Origin: Bacteroidota bacterium
GTDB taxonomy: Bacteria > Bacteroidota > Bacteroidia > Bacteroidales > Rikenellaceae
NCBI GenBank assembly: GCA_023443765.1
Contig: JAEZTA010000040.1
Coordinates: 1 to 7,257 of the forward strand
Length of the DNA stretch: 7,257 bases
Reading direction: 5' to 3'
In this document: piece by piece, positions 1-6,701 of the stretch
How the letters are laid out: every line of letters begins with the position of its first letter
Position numbering within the stretch: position 1 is the first letter of the stretch
Position numbers and translations under genes: made by a program
Notes under the pieces: generated by a model
Database searches by the model: none
Seen by the model: only the letters and a program-made list of their open reading frames with translations
What the model was told of the DNA's origin: nothing

Positions 1-1097
1 GTCAGGTGTGGGGTGACAACATCCTCTACACGAAGGCGCTCAACGCCTGCAAGGAGGTTATCGCCAAGGAGAACTCCTGTGTAGGGCTGGAAGGTACTTT
101 CGAGGAGATCTGGCGCGACATGATGAAACGCGAGGTTGCCGCCGGAGGCGAGACGCTCTTCGTGATCCCCTTTGCCGACAGCCGCGGCCAGTGGATGAAC
201 AACTATGCCGTGAAGCACTACACGGCGGATAAATACTGCGGCAAGGCGAATGCCGGCGGCACGATCGGTCCGGTTCCGACGTTCTACTACGAGTTCGACA
301 AGAACGACCGCCGCCGCGATGTTTCCTGTGTTCCCTATCGCTGGAATTCCGGCAAGCAAGAGCTGGAGAGCATCCAGAAATGGTACAGCGGCAAATACCG
401 CTACGAGTGGATGAACGAAGTCATTTCGGGCAACGACTGCGGCATCAAGCCGATCGTCATGCGCTATGCCGACGTGCTGCTGATGGCTGCCGAGGCTGCC
501 AACGAACTCGACGACCTTGACTATGCCAAGACGCAGCTGCGCAAGGTTCGCTACCGCGCTTTCAAATCCAACGATGCGGTCGATACCTATCTCGCTTCGA
601 TCGGTTCGAAGGATGCGATGTTCACGGCCATCTACAAGGAGCGCATGCTTGAATTCAACTGCGAGCAGGTTCGTAAGCAGGACCTGATCCGCTGGGGACT
701 GCTCAAGAAGTCGCTCGACGACACGAAAGGCAAGATGAAGGCTATGCTCGACCACCAGTCTTACACCTCGACGGTTACGGGCGAGACCTACGATTTCAGC
801 CTCGTCGGCTCGAAGGTCTACTACAAGTATGCCGCCGACGGAGAGACAATCGAGCTCCACGGAATTGATTTCGGGCAGGCCGGCGAACCTGAGGGTACGG
901 GCTGGACGCTCTTCACCTCGAAGAAGACCGACGGTACGCTCGAAGAGGAGTATATCAAGAGCGGTTCGACCGCAACGGCCCGCATCGACCTGATCTACCA
1001 GTACGATCCCGATGTACACATGTTCTGGCCGATGTTCAAACAGTCGATCACGACCAACAGTCTGCTGGTCAACGACTATGGTTATCCGATGCAATAG
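1..1097 (+). CDS. SusD/RagB-family outer-membrane glycan-binding lipoprotein, 5'-partial
   Basis: The reading frame is open from the first bases (codons in phase with position 3) to TAG at 1095-1097, giving 364 visible residues. The true start, signal peptide and lipobox cysteine lie upstream; SusD proteins are usually about 500-650 residues, so roughly the first third is missing. The GTG near position 6 is an internal valine, not a start. The family signature is clear in the second half: MRYADVLLMAAEAANEL (from about visible residue 153), a helix with ALNxVRxRA-like spacing (LRKVRYRAF), then IYKERMLEF and RKQDLIRWG. The end, NSLLVNDYGYPMQ, matches the usual SusD ending in which the chain closes on an asparagine- and glycine-rich NPGY-like motif. 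SusD proteins sit on the cell surface as a lid on the SusC TonB-dependent transporter and bind glycan. A susC gene is expected just upstream. The substrate cannot be inferred. Confidence 0.93.
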   Translation, partial: QVWGDNILYTKALNACKEVIAKENSCVGLEGTFEEIWRDMMKREVAAGGETLFVIPFADSRGQWMNNYAVKHYTADKYCGKANAGGTIGPVPTFYYEFDKNDRRRDVSCVPYRWNSGKQELESIQKWYSGKYRYEWMNEVISGNDCGIKPIVMRYADVLLMAAEAANELDDLDYAKTQLRKVRYRAFKSNDAVDTYLASIGSKDAMFTAIYKERMLEFNCEQVRKQDLIRWGLLKKSLDDTKGKMKAMLDHQSYTSTVTGETYDFSLVGSKVYYKYAADGETIELHGIDFGQAGEPEGTGWTLFTSKKTDGTLEEEYIKSGSTATARIDLIYQYDPDVHMFWPMFKQSITTNSLLVNDYGYPMQ

Positions 1098-1128
1098 CGT
1101 CCCGAATTGGAAACAAACAAGAAAACGC

Positions 1129-4125
1129 ATGAAAACGATCATCAATAAATTCGTCCTGCTCGTGATGCTCTTCGCCGGATCGGCGGCGCTTCACAGCTGT
1201 TCGGACCCCGACGGGATTCTCGACGACATCACCTACGGTCGCGAGTTCTCCCCGCTGAATTTCACCCATACGTTGTCCAACAATGTCAACGTAACCTTCT
1301 CGTGGACGGTCATGACCGGAATCGCGGATTATACGCTGACGCTCTCCTACGCCGACGGCGAGGGCGGCGTTTACGACCAGGTCGACCTGATCGCTCCGCT
1401 CGACGGCGACGGCAACACCGTCAAGACGATGGAATACGCGTTTAAGGAATTGCCCGGTAACCGCGAATGGATTGCCGAGCTGGTTGCCGTGTCGCAGCGT
1501 CCGGGCGTCGCCGATTCGAAGGCTGCGACCCGCACCTTTGCAACGGGCGTCGAGAACCTCTTCCTGAACGACGGTAAGATGGGCGACGACGACGTGACGG
1601 CCACCACGGCCATGCTGCGCTGGGTTGCCGGATCGAACGTCACGCATCTGAATGTGACGCCCGATGTGGGGCTGCTCAAGCTCACGTCGGCTCAAATCAC
1701 CGCCGGCGAGTATCAGTTGACCGATCTTGTGACCGGAACTTCCTACACCGTCGAACTGCTGCGCGACGAAGCCGTACGCGGTACGATCTCGTTCGTCGCT
1801 TCGGATAAGATCGACGTGGATGTGGTCGACAAGAGTGCAACGACGATCACCCTTGCATGGGGCGCTGAGCAGCAGGTTACGAGCCTCGTACTGAAGGGCG
1901 GCGAAGACGAACGCAACGTCACGCTGACCGAAGCCCAGATCGCTGCGCATACCTATACGTTCGAGGGCCTCAAGGCGCAGACCGAGTATTCGATTTCGGT
2001 CTACATCGCCGGTGTCGAGTCGGGCAACCTGGTCGTTACGACCCTGGGACAATCCGACTTCTGGGACTTCACCGATGCGACGAAGTGGCCGGTTACGAAC
2101 TGGGAGTCGGTTCAGACCATCGACGGTCTCACGATTCTGGCTACTTCTTCGGGTAAAAACATCCAGGTGAGCGCAGATGCCGATTACGGCTACAACTACC
2201 TCGACCTGCGCGGTAAATCGACCGTCAAGGCAGGAGAGGCTCCCACCGAGCGTGCCCTGCAATTCTCCGTCGTAGGCGAGGGCGTGCTGGCTATCGACTG
2301 CTACGCCAACGGCGCAGGCCGTAACTTCTACGCCTATGTCGATGCGCTGGGCAAGAACTTCGGGCCGTTCGAGGCTCCTACGGCCGACAACCGCGGCAAA
2401 GTCTTCATTCCCTGCCCGGGTATTCCGGCTGCGGCCAAGGTTTCGATCTGGACCGACGCGACGATCAACCACATTTACAGCATCGGCTGGTACGAGGGAA
2501 CCGAAGCTCCGGGGCAGAACGCCACGCCGCTCGACGCTCCCGTAGTGACGGCTGATCCCGCCGAAGTGACCAAGGGCGACAACGCTCCCGTGACCTTCTC
2601 GTGGGCGGCTGTTCCCAACGCTTCGACCTACACCTACCGCCTTGCGCTGACGACGCTCAATGGCGATACCGAGGAGGTCGTGCGCTTCTCGGAGACCGTT
2701 TCGACGACCCAGATGACCGTCCCGGCCGCTACCGTCGCCAAACTCAAGCCCGGCACCTACACGATTTCGGTGACTGCGGCAGCCGTTTCCGACTACCTCT
2801 ACAAGCCGTCGGCTTCGGGCAGCGCCACGCTGACGGTCGCCGACACCAAGCTGGCGACTCCTGCTGTGACGCTCGATCCTGCAAAGGTTACTTTGGGCGC
2901 TTCGACGGCCGTGACGGCCTCGTGGGCAGCTATCGACGGTGCGGCTTCGTATGTCGTTGCCTTCAACGGCGGCGCGTCCGAAACCGTGAACACGACTTCC
3001 TACACGATTGCCGCCGCAACAGTCGCTGCGCTGGCCGTGGGCGAGTATACGATCTCGGTGGTCGCCAATCCCGCCGACGCTTCGGCGCAGGCTTCCGATG
3101 CCGGTACGGCCAAACTGACCGTTGCCGACGCTTCGACCCCGGGCGGCGGAACCTATACGTGGAACTTTACCGATGCGGCGTTCGACAGCTATTATGCGGC
3201 GATCGGCACGGCGGATAACAAGGACTACACGGGTACGTGGGACGGTCTGACAATTACCGCAGGCGGCAGCTCGATCAAGGGCGGCAGTTCTTCGGTAGGC
3301 CGTTATATTCAGGCCGGCGGTAAGGGCACTGCCACGAGCCGTAGCTTCTCGTTCTCGGCTCCTTCGTCGGGCAAACTGACCGTCGTGGCCTCGAATACGG
3401 GCAGCACGGAGGACATGACCCGCTGTGTAACGGTATTGGTCAACGGTACGACGCAGGATGTCCCGGCCGGTTCGGTAAGCACCGCGCCGACGACCTGCGA
3501 GTTCGACATCGACATCACGGCCGAAACGACCGTTACGATCTATCCCACGGGCAACGGCCTGCGCTTCTACAGCATCGAATACACCTATGGCGGCGGCAGT
3601 TCGGGCGGCGGTGATGCCGGTATGGCCTACGCATGGGGTGCGGACGACCTGACGGCTATCTGGGCCGGGTTTGCCAACAGTACGGGCGACATCAACGCTG
3701 CGGCGCTGGCTACGATGGTCGAATCGGCCGACCTGAAGGCGGGTGCCGACGGGTTCACCTACAAAGGCCTTTCGTTCCTGTTCGGTGGCGGCAAGTTCAA
3801 ATTCGGCGCGAACAACAATGCTGCCGGAGAGAAAGCCACCCGCTTCCAGTATGGCGGCACGGGCAACGTCGCCAAACAGTGTGTGTCGTTTACGGTCGAT
3901 GCCCCGGGCAAACTGATTGTCGAGGCGGCGTCGAGCAGCACGGCGGCACGTGCGCTGGGCGTGGATGTCGACGGCACGGAGCAGTCGCAGGACGCTCCTG
4001 TGAGTTCCTCACCTGCACAGCTTGAGTTCGACTGTTCGGCGGCTGTCAAGGGATCGAAGATCTCGATTTACAGCAAGAACAGCGGAATCAATGTATTCTC
4101 GATCACCTGGACGCCTTCGAAGTAA
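1129..4125 (+). CDS. Multidomain surface lipoprotein with FN3-like and beta-sandwich modules (putative SusE/SGBP-like glycan-binding protein)
   Basis: 998 residues. I chose the ATG at 1129 because it starts a lipoprotein signal peptide (MKTIINKF, hydrophobic core VLLVMLFAGSAA, lipobox LHSC, lipidated Cys24) and follows an A-rich leader typical of Bacteroidetes. The frame is open further upstream but there overlaps susD. Acidic residues after Cys24 (SDPDG) resemble a surface-export signal. Domains by eye: FN3-like at about 40-140, 141-225, 226-305, 468-574 and 575-668; beta-sandwich modules at about 312-456 (WDFTDATKW start), 677-820 (WNFTDAAF start) and 832-998. Each sandwich ends in a similar strand: HIYSIGW, LRFYSIEY, NVFSITW. 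Linkers PGGG (671-674) and GGGSSGGG (821-828) separate the last modules. No catalytic motif is visible. Its place 31 nt after susD suggests a surface glycan-binding protein cotranscribed with susD. The family is recognised by architecture rather than a named domain, so adhesion or another binding role is possible. Confidence 0.85.
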   Translation: MKTIINKFVLLVMLFAGSAALHSCSDPDGILDDITYGREFSPLNFTHTLSNNVNVTFSWTVMTGIADYTLTLSYADGEGGVYDQVDLIAPLDGDGNTVKTMEYAFKELPGNREWIAELVAVSQRPGVADSKAATRTFATGVENLFLNDGKMGDDDVTATTAMLRWVAGSNVTHLNVTPDVGLLKLTSAQITAGEYQLTDLVTGTSYTVELLRDEAVRGTISFVASDKIDVDVVDKSATTITLAWGAEQQVTSLVLKGGEDERNVTLTEAQIAAHTYTFEGLKAQTEYSISVYIAGVESGNLVVTTLGQSDFWDFTDATKWPVTNWESVQTIDGLTILATSSGKNIQVSADADYGYNYLDLRGKSTVKAGEAPTERALQFSVVGEGVLAIDCYANGAGRNFYAYVDALGKNFGPFEAPTADNRGKVFIPCPGIPAAAKVSIWTDATINHIYSIGWYEGTEAPGQNATPLDAPVVTADPAEVTKGDNAPVTFSWAAVPNASTYTYRLALTTLNGDTEEVVRFSETVSTTQMTVPAATVAKLKPGTYTISVTAAAVSDYLYKPSASGSATLTVADTKLATPAVTLDPAKVTLGASTAVTASWAAIDGAASYVVAFNGGASETVNTTSYTIAAATVAALAVGEYTISVVANPADASAQASDAGTAKLTVADASTPGGGTYTWNFTDAAFDSYYAAIGTADNKDYTGTWDGLTITAGGSSIKGGSSSVGRYIQAGGKGTATSRSFSFSAPSSGKLTVVASNTGSTEDMTRCVTVLVNGTTQDVPAGSVSTAPTTCEFDIDITAETTVTIYPTGNGLRFYSIEYTYGGGSSGGGDAGMAYAWGADDLTAIWAGFANSTGDINAAALATMVESADLKAGADGFTYKGLSFLFGGGKFKFGANNNAAGEKATRFQYGGTGNVAKQCVSFTVDAPGKLIVEAASSSTAARALGVDVDGTEQSQDAPVSSSPAQLEFDCSAAVKGSKISIYSKNSGINVFSITWTPSK
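2530..3132 (+). repeat. Tandem pair of similar FN3-like domains (protein-level repeat)
   Basis: Residues about 468-574 and 575-668 of the lipoprotein align along their length. Shared landmarks, in order, are VTADPAEVTKG versus VTLDPAKVTLG, VTFSWAAVPNAS versus VTASWAAIDGAA, TVAKLKPGTYTISV versus TVAALAVGEYTISV, and the closing SATLTVAD versus TAKLTVAD. The DNA has diverged more than the protein, so this is an older in-gene duplication under selection rather than a recent copy. The other three FN3-like domains lack the DPAxVT opening. Confidence 0.75.
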
Positions 4126-4144
4126 GCGGCAGGACGACCTCTGG

Positions 4145-4176
4145 AAAAGGACGCTCATTTTTGGGCGTCCTTTTTT
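4145..4176 (+). terminator. Intrinsic (Rho-independent) terminator closing the susD-lipoprotein unit
   Basis: GGACGC (4149-4154) pairs with GCGTCC (4165-4170), extended inward by a T-G wobble and a C-G pair around an ATTTTT loop. Four A (4145-4148) lie opposite a run of six T (4171-4176). Strong stem plus U-tract, 19 nt after the lipoprotein stop codon. The A-tract on the other side would also let it act on the minus strand, but no minus-strand gene is seen. Confidence 0.92.
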
Positions 4177-4214
4177 GTCGTTTGACCGTTGCGGAACCAG
4201 ATTTGCAGGGACGT

Positions 4215-4247
4215 ATTGTGAAAAGTAAATGGATTTTTGTACCTTTG
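4215..4247 (+). promoter_or_regulatory. Bacteroidetes-type promoter of the suf operon
   Basis: TACCTTTG (4240-4247) matches the Bacteroidetes -7 consensus TAnnTTTG at every fixed position. ATTG (4215-4218) matches three of four bases of the -33 TTTG element, with a 21-bp spacer, within the usual range for the primary sigma factor of this phylum. Transcription should begin near 4253-4256. It lies just after the upstream terminator and about 100 bp before sufB, so it most likely drives the whole suf operon. No E. coli-type -35/-10 pair is needed or evident. Confidence 0.8.
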
Positions 4248-4265
4248 CCGAATATAGACTTCGGC
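4247..4265 (+). promoter_or_regulatory. Dyad across the predicted suf transcription start (operator candidate)
   Basis: GCCGAA (4247-4252) and TTCGGC (4260-4265) form a perfect 6-bp inverted repeat around TATAGAC. The left arm shares the last G of the -7 element and the predicted start falls at or inside the spacer, so the full hairpin would not be in the RNA. That geometry suits a DNA-binding repressor site better than an RNA structure. No regulator is identified, and a 6-bp dyad could arise by chance. Confidence 0.35.
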
Positions 4266-4347
4266 TTGGACGGGCGCCGCTGCGGCATGGCTAAAGATAC
4301 CTGCACTGCCTTCGGTTTGCCCTGTCCTGTTTGAAATTTCGCTCACA
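4253..4347 (+). other. suf operon 5' leader, about 95 nt
   Basis: The stretch from the predicted transcription start to the sufB ATG contains no gene and no riboswitch class I recognise. The only visible structure is a small GC-rich hairpin, GCCG-CTG-CGGC (4276-4286). There is no Shine-Dalgarno sequence before the sufB start, which is common in Bacteroidetes. Confidence 0.45.
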
Positions 4348-5793
4348 ATGGCAGAAAACGAAAAAGACATACTGGAAAACATCGGAGAGCAGGAATACAA
4401 GTACGGCTTTACGACGGACATCGAAACCGAAACCATCGGCAAGGGTCTCTCGGAGGATGTCGTGCGGCTGATCTCCGCCAAAAAGGGCGAGCCGGAATGG
4501 ATGACCGAGCGGCGCGTGGCGGCCTACCGCCATTGGCTGACGCTGGAACCTCCGACGTGGGCCCACCTGACGATCCCCCCGATCGACTTTCAGGAGATCA
4601 TCTACTATGCGGCTCCGAAGCCCAAAAAGCAACTGAACTCGATGGACGAAGTGGACCCTGAGTTGAAGCGTACCTTCGACAAACTGGGCATTCCGCTCGA
4701 AGAGCAGATGGCGCTGGCGGGCGTTGCGGTCGACGCCGTGATGGACTCCGTGTCGGTCAAGACCACCTTCAAGGAGGTGCTGGCCGAAAAGGGCATCCTC
4801 TTCTGTTCGATCTCCGAGGCGCTGCGCGACTTCCCCGAGCTGGTGAAAAAGTACCTCGGGAGCGTGGTCCCTTATACCGACAACTTCTATGCAGCGCTGA
4901 ACGCCGCGGTTTTCTCCGACGGTTCGTTCTGCTACATCCCCAAGGGGGTGCACTGCCCGATGGAGTTGTCGACCTATTTTCGCATCAATGCTGCCGGGAC
5001 GGGGCAGTTCGAACGCACGCTGATCGTGGCCGACGAGGGTTCCTATGTGAGTTACCTCGAAGGGTGTACCGCGCCGCAGCGCGACGAGAACCAACTCCAC
5101 GCCGCTGTGGTCGAGATCATCGTCGAGAAGGATGCGGAGGTGAAATATTCCACCGTCCAGAACTGGTATCCCGGCGACAAGCAGGGGCGGGGCGGTATTT
5201 ATAACTTCGTCACCAAGCGCGGCTTCTGCCGCGAGAACGCCCGCCTGTCATGGACGCAGGTGGAGACGGGGTCGGCGATTACGTGGAAGTATCCGAGTTG
5301 CATCCTCGCGGGCGACAATGCCGTCGGCGAGTTCTACTCGGTGGCTATGACCAACAATTACCAGCAGGCCGACACGGGTACGAAGATGATCCACATCGGT
5401 CGCAATACGCGCAGCCGCATCGTCTCGAAGGGCATTTCCGCAGGCCGGAGCCAGAACTCCTACCGCGGCATGGTCCGTGTGGCGAAAGGGGCCGAGAACG
5501 CCCGCAACTACTCGCAGTGCGATTCGCTGCTGATCGGCGACAAGTGCGGGGCGCATACGTTCCCCGTGATCGATGTCCGCAACCGCACGGGCGTGGTGGA
5601 GCACGAGGCCACGACTTCGAAAATTTCCGACGACCAGCTTTTCTACTGCAATCAGCGCGGGCTTTCGACCGAGGACGCTGTGGGACTGATCGTCAACGGC
5701 TATGCCCGCGAGGTGTTGTCGAAACTGCCGATGGAGTTTGCCGTCGAGGCGCAGAAACTGCTGTCCATTAGTTTGGAAGGATCCGTCGGTTAG
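4348..5793 (+). CDS. sufB: Fe-S cluster assembly scaffold protein SufB
   Basis: 481 residues, close to the usual 470-495. SufB is the scaffold subunit of the cytoplasmic SufBCD complex: it receives sulfur and, with SufD and the SufC ATPase, assembles [Fe-S] clusters for delivery to apo-proteins. The N-terminus MAENEKDILENIGEQEYKYG is typical and fixes the start. Middle landmarks are GSFCYIPKGVHCPMELSTYF and YLEGCTAP, then the core beta-helix with NWYPGD and SAITWKYPSCIL. At the C-terminus, QCDSLLIG carries Cys391 and VVEHEATTS carries Glu418-His419-Glu420. The 27-residue spacing between them equals that between Cys405 and Glu432 of E. coli SufB, the residues known to matter for sulfur transfer and cluster formation at the SufB-SufD interface. 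DQLFYCNQRG and EFAVEAQKLL follow as usual. It is the first gene of the operon, directly behind the promoter; no sufA or regulator gene precedes it here. Confidence 0.98.
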   Translation: MAENEKDILENIGEQEYKYGFTTDIETETIGKGLSEDVVRLISAKKGEPEWMTERRVAAYRHWLTLEPPTWAHLTIPPIDFQEIIYYAAPKPKKQLNSMDEVDPELKRTFDKLGIPLEEQMALAGVAVDAVMDSVSVKTTFKEVLAEKGILFCSISEALRDFPELVKKYLGSVVPYTDNFYAALNAAVFSDGSFCYIPKGVHCPMELSTYFRINAAGTGQFERTLIVADEGSYVSYLEGCTAPQRDENQLHAAVVEIIVEKDAEVKYSTVQNWYPGDKQGRGGIYNFVTKRGFCRENARLSWTQVETGSAITWKYPSCILAGDNAVGEFYSVAMTNNYQQADTGTKMIHIGRNTRSRIVSKGISAGRSQNSYRGMVRVAKGAENARNYSQCDSLLIGDKCGAHTFPVIDVRNRTGVVEHEATTSKISDDQLFYCNQRGLSTEDAVGLIVNGYAREVLSKLPMEFAVEAQKLLSISLEGSVG

Positions 5794-5826
5794 GCTGATT
5801 TTGCGTCCGCAGGTTGGGCGCGTGCG

Positions 5827-5871
5827 ACAAGTCCCTCCCGAGGGAGGGATTTAGGGTGGGGTCAGACTTGT
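5827..5871 (+). repeat. REP-like structured intergenic element between sufB and sufC
   Basis: A perfect 8-bp palindrome, TCCCTCCC (5832-5839) and GGGAGGGA (5842-5849) around GA, is followed by a G-rich tail (TTTAGGGTGGGG). Outer arms ACAAGTC (5827-5833) and GACTTGT (5865-5871) are reverse complements and bound a 45-bp unit; ACAAG/CTTGT can pair while the inner hairpin is also formed. A short palindrome plus G-rich tail in a gene gap is the layout of REP-like dispersed repeats. Only one copy is in this window, so dispersal is inference. It lacks a long T-tract and is not a normal terminator. Confidence 0.55.
5842..5861 (+). other. G-quadruplex-forming motif in the sufB-sufC spacer
   Basis: Four G-runs are arranged as GGG-A-GGG-ATTTA-GGG-T-GGGG, with loops of 1, 5 and 1 nt, fitting the standard intramolecular quadruplex pattern. 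It is on the mRNA-sense strand. Its first two runs are the right arm of the hairpin at 5832-5849, so hairpin and quadruplex exclude each other. Whether it folds in the cell is unknown. Confidence 0.5.
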
Positions 5872-5874
5872 AAA

Positions 5875-5891
5875 CACGGTGGAACACCGTG
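5875..5891 (+). other. Perfect 7-bp hairpin upstream of sufC
   Basis: CACGGTG (5875-5881) and CACCGTG (5885-5891) are exact reverse complements around a GAA loop. It lies 3 nt after the 45-bp element and 55 nt before the sufC start. There is no T-run, so it is not an intrinsic terminator; it could stabilise a processed 5' end of the sufC-sufD message or belong to the same repeat. Confidence 0.6.
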
Positions 5892-5946
5892 GGAGCTGGC
5901 TTCATGAAACGAAATGACAGTGAAGGAAAAAATAGAATAATGAGAT

Positions 5947-6699
5947 ATGTTAAGCGTTAAAAATTTACATGCGTCGGTCGACGGCAAGGAGATTCTCCGG
6001 GGTATCGACCTCGAAGTCAAGGCCGGCGAGGTGCATGCCATCATGGGCCCCAACGGCTCGGGCAAGTCGACGCTGGCTTCGGTGCTGGCGGGCAATGAGA
6101 AATTCACCGTTACGGAGGGTTCGGCCGAATTCATGGGCCACGACCTGCTGTCGATGCCCATCGAGGACCGGGCACGGCTGGGCCTGTTCCTGGGCTTCCA
6201 GTACCCGGTCGAGATTCCGGGCGTCACGATGGCCAATTTCATGAAGCTGGCCGTCAACGAACAGCGCAAGTTCCGCGGCGAAGAGCCGCTTTCGGCTGCC
6301 GGGTTCCTGAAGCTGATGCGCGAGAAGAGCGCCGTGGTGGAACTCTCGTCGAAACTCACTTCGCGGGCCGTGAACGAAGGGTTCTCGGGCGGCGAGAAGA
6401 AGAAGAACGAGATTTTCCAGATGGCGATGCTCGACCCGAAGCTGGCGATCCTGGACGAAACGGATTCGGGTCTCGACATCGACGCCCTGCGCATCGTCGC
6501 TACGGGCGTTACGAAACTCCACCGGGCGGATAACGCCACGGTGGTCATCACGCACTACCAGCGCCTGCTGGACTATATCGTTCCCGATGTGGTGCACGTG
6601 CTCTACCAGGGCCGTATCATCCATTCGGGCGACAAATCGCTGGCCCTCCGGCTCGAAAAGGACGGATACGACTGGCTGATCAACGAACACAAGGAGTAA
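5947..6699 (+). CDS. sufC: Fe-S cluster assembly ATPase SufC
   Basis: 250 residues, the usual length. SufC is a cytoplasmic ABC-type ATPase without membrane segments; two copies bind SufB and SufD, and ATP-driven dimerisation opens the SufB-SufD interface for cluster assembly. All ABC motifs are intact: Walker A GPNGSGKST (34-42), Q-loop Gln85 in LGFQYP, signature FSGGE (146-150), Walker B ending LAILDE with Asp170 and Glu171, D-loop SGLD (174-177), and switch His203 in VVITHYQ. The EKKKNE stretch after the signature is characteristic of SufC. The ATG at 5947 gives the canonical start MLSVKNLHASVDGKEIL; the ATG at 5940 is in another frame and closes quickly. It follows sufB after an unusually long 153-nt spacer and overlaps sufD by one base. 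A-rich sequence (GGAAAAAATAGAATAA) precedes the start. Confidence 0.98.
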   Translation: MLSVKNLHASVDGKEILRGIDLEVKAGEVHAIMGPNGSGKSTLASVLAGNEKFTVTEGSAEFMGHDLLSMPIEDRARLGLFLGFQYPVEIPGVTMANFMKLAVNEQRKFRGEEPLSAAGFLKLMREKSAVVELSSKLTSRAVNEGFSGGEKKKNEIFQMAMLDPKLAILDETDSGLDIDALRIVATGVTKLHRADNATVVITHYQRLLDYIVPDVVHVLYQGRIIHSGDKSLALRLEKDGYDWLINEHKE

Positions 6700-6701
6700 T
6701 G
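6691..6701 (+). promoter_or_regulatory. sufC-sufD translational coupling site (TAATG with AAGGAG)
   Basis: The sufC stop TAA (6697-6699) and the sufD ATG (6699-6701) share one base. AAGGAG (6691-6696), encoding the last two SufC residues (Lys-Glu), resembles a Shine-Dalgarno sequence but lies only 2 nt from the ATG, closer than optimal. Stop-start overlap suggests that ribosomes finishing sufC re-initiate on sufD. Confidence 0.7.

Noticed and set aside
1069..2472. Minus-strand open frame of 467 codons
   Set aside because: It lies opposite the lipoprotein gene. Its translation is Arg/Gly/Val-rich with no recognisable domain, as expected from the complement of high-GC codons; the + strand has a lipobox and FN3 repeats.
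4291..5100. Minus-strand open frame of 269 codons
   Set aside because: It lies opposite sufB and the suf promoter; its low-complexity, His/Arg-rich product has no family features. Shadow of a confidently identified gene.
5772..5803. Possible internal promoter for sufC: TTTG (5772-5775), 20-bp spacer, TGATTTTG (5796-5803)
   Set aside because: The -7 element misses the key A of TAnnTTTG and the -33 lies inside sufB codons. Spacing is right, so it is worth noting, but one mismatch in so short a motif is not enough.
5832..5856. Intrinsic terminator after sufB
   Set aside because: The 8-bp stem is followed by only three T and then a G-rich run, not a U-tract. Partial attenuation is possible but a terminator call is not supported.
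5827..5891. CRISPR array
   Set aside because: There are palindromes but no regularly spaced direct repeats and no cas genes.
5904..5960. 18-codon frame (MKRNDSEGKNR...) that overlaps the sufC start out of frame
   Set aside because: Too short to distinguish from chance, no ribosome-binding evidence; a coupling leader peptide is possible but unsupported.
5862..6690. Two overlapping minus-strand open frames (229 and 241 codons) opposite sufC
   Set aside because: Both are complements of an intact SufC with all ABC motifs; no independent support.
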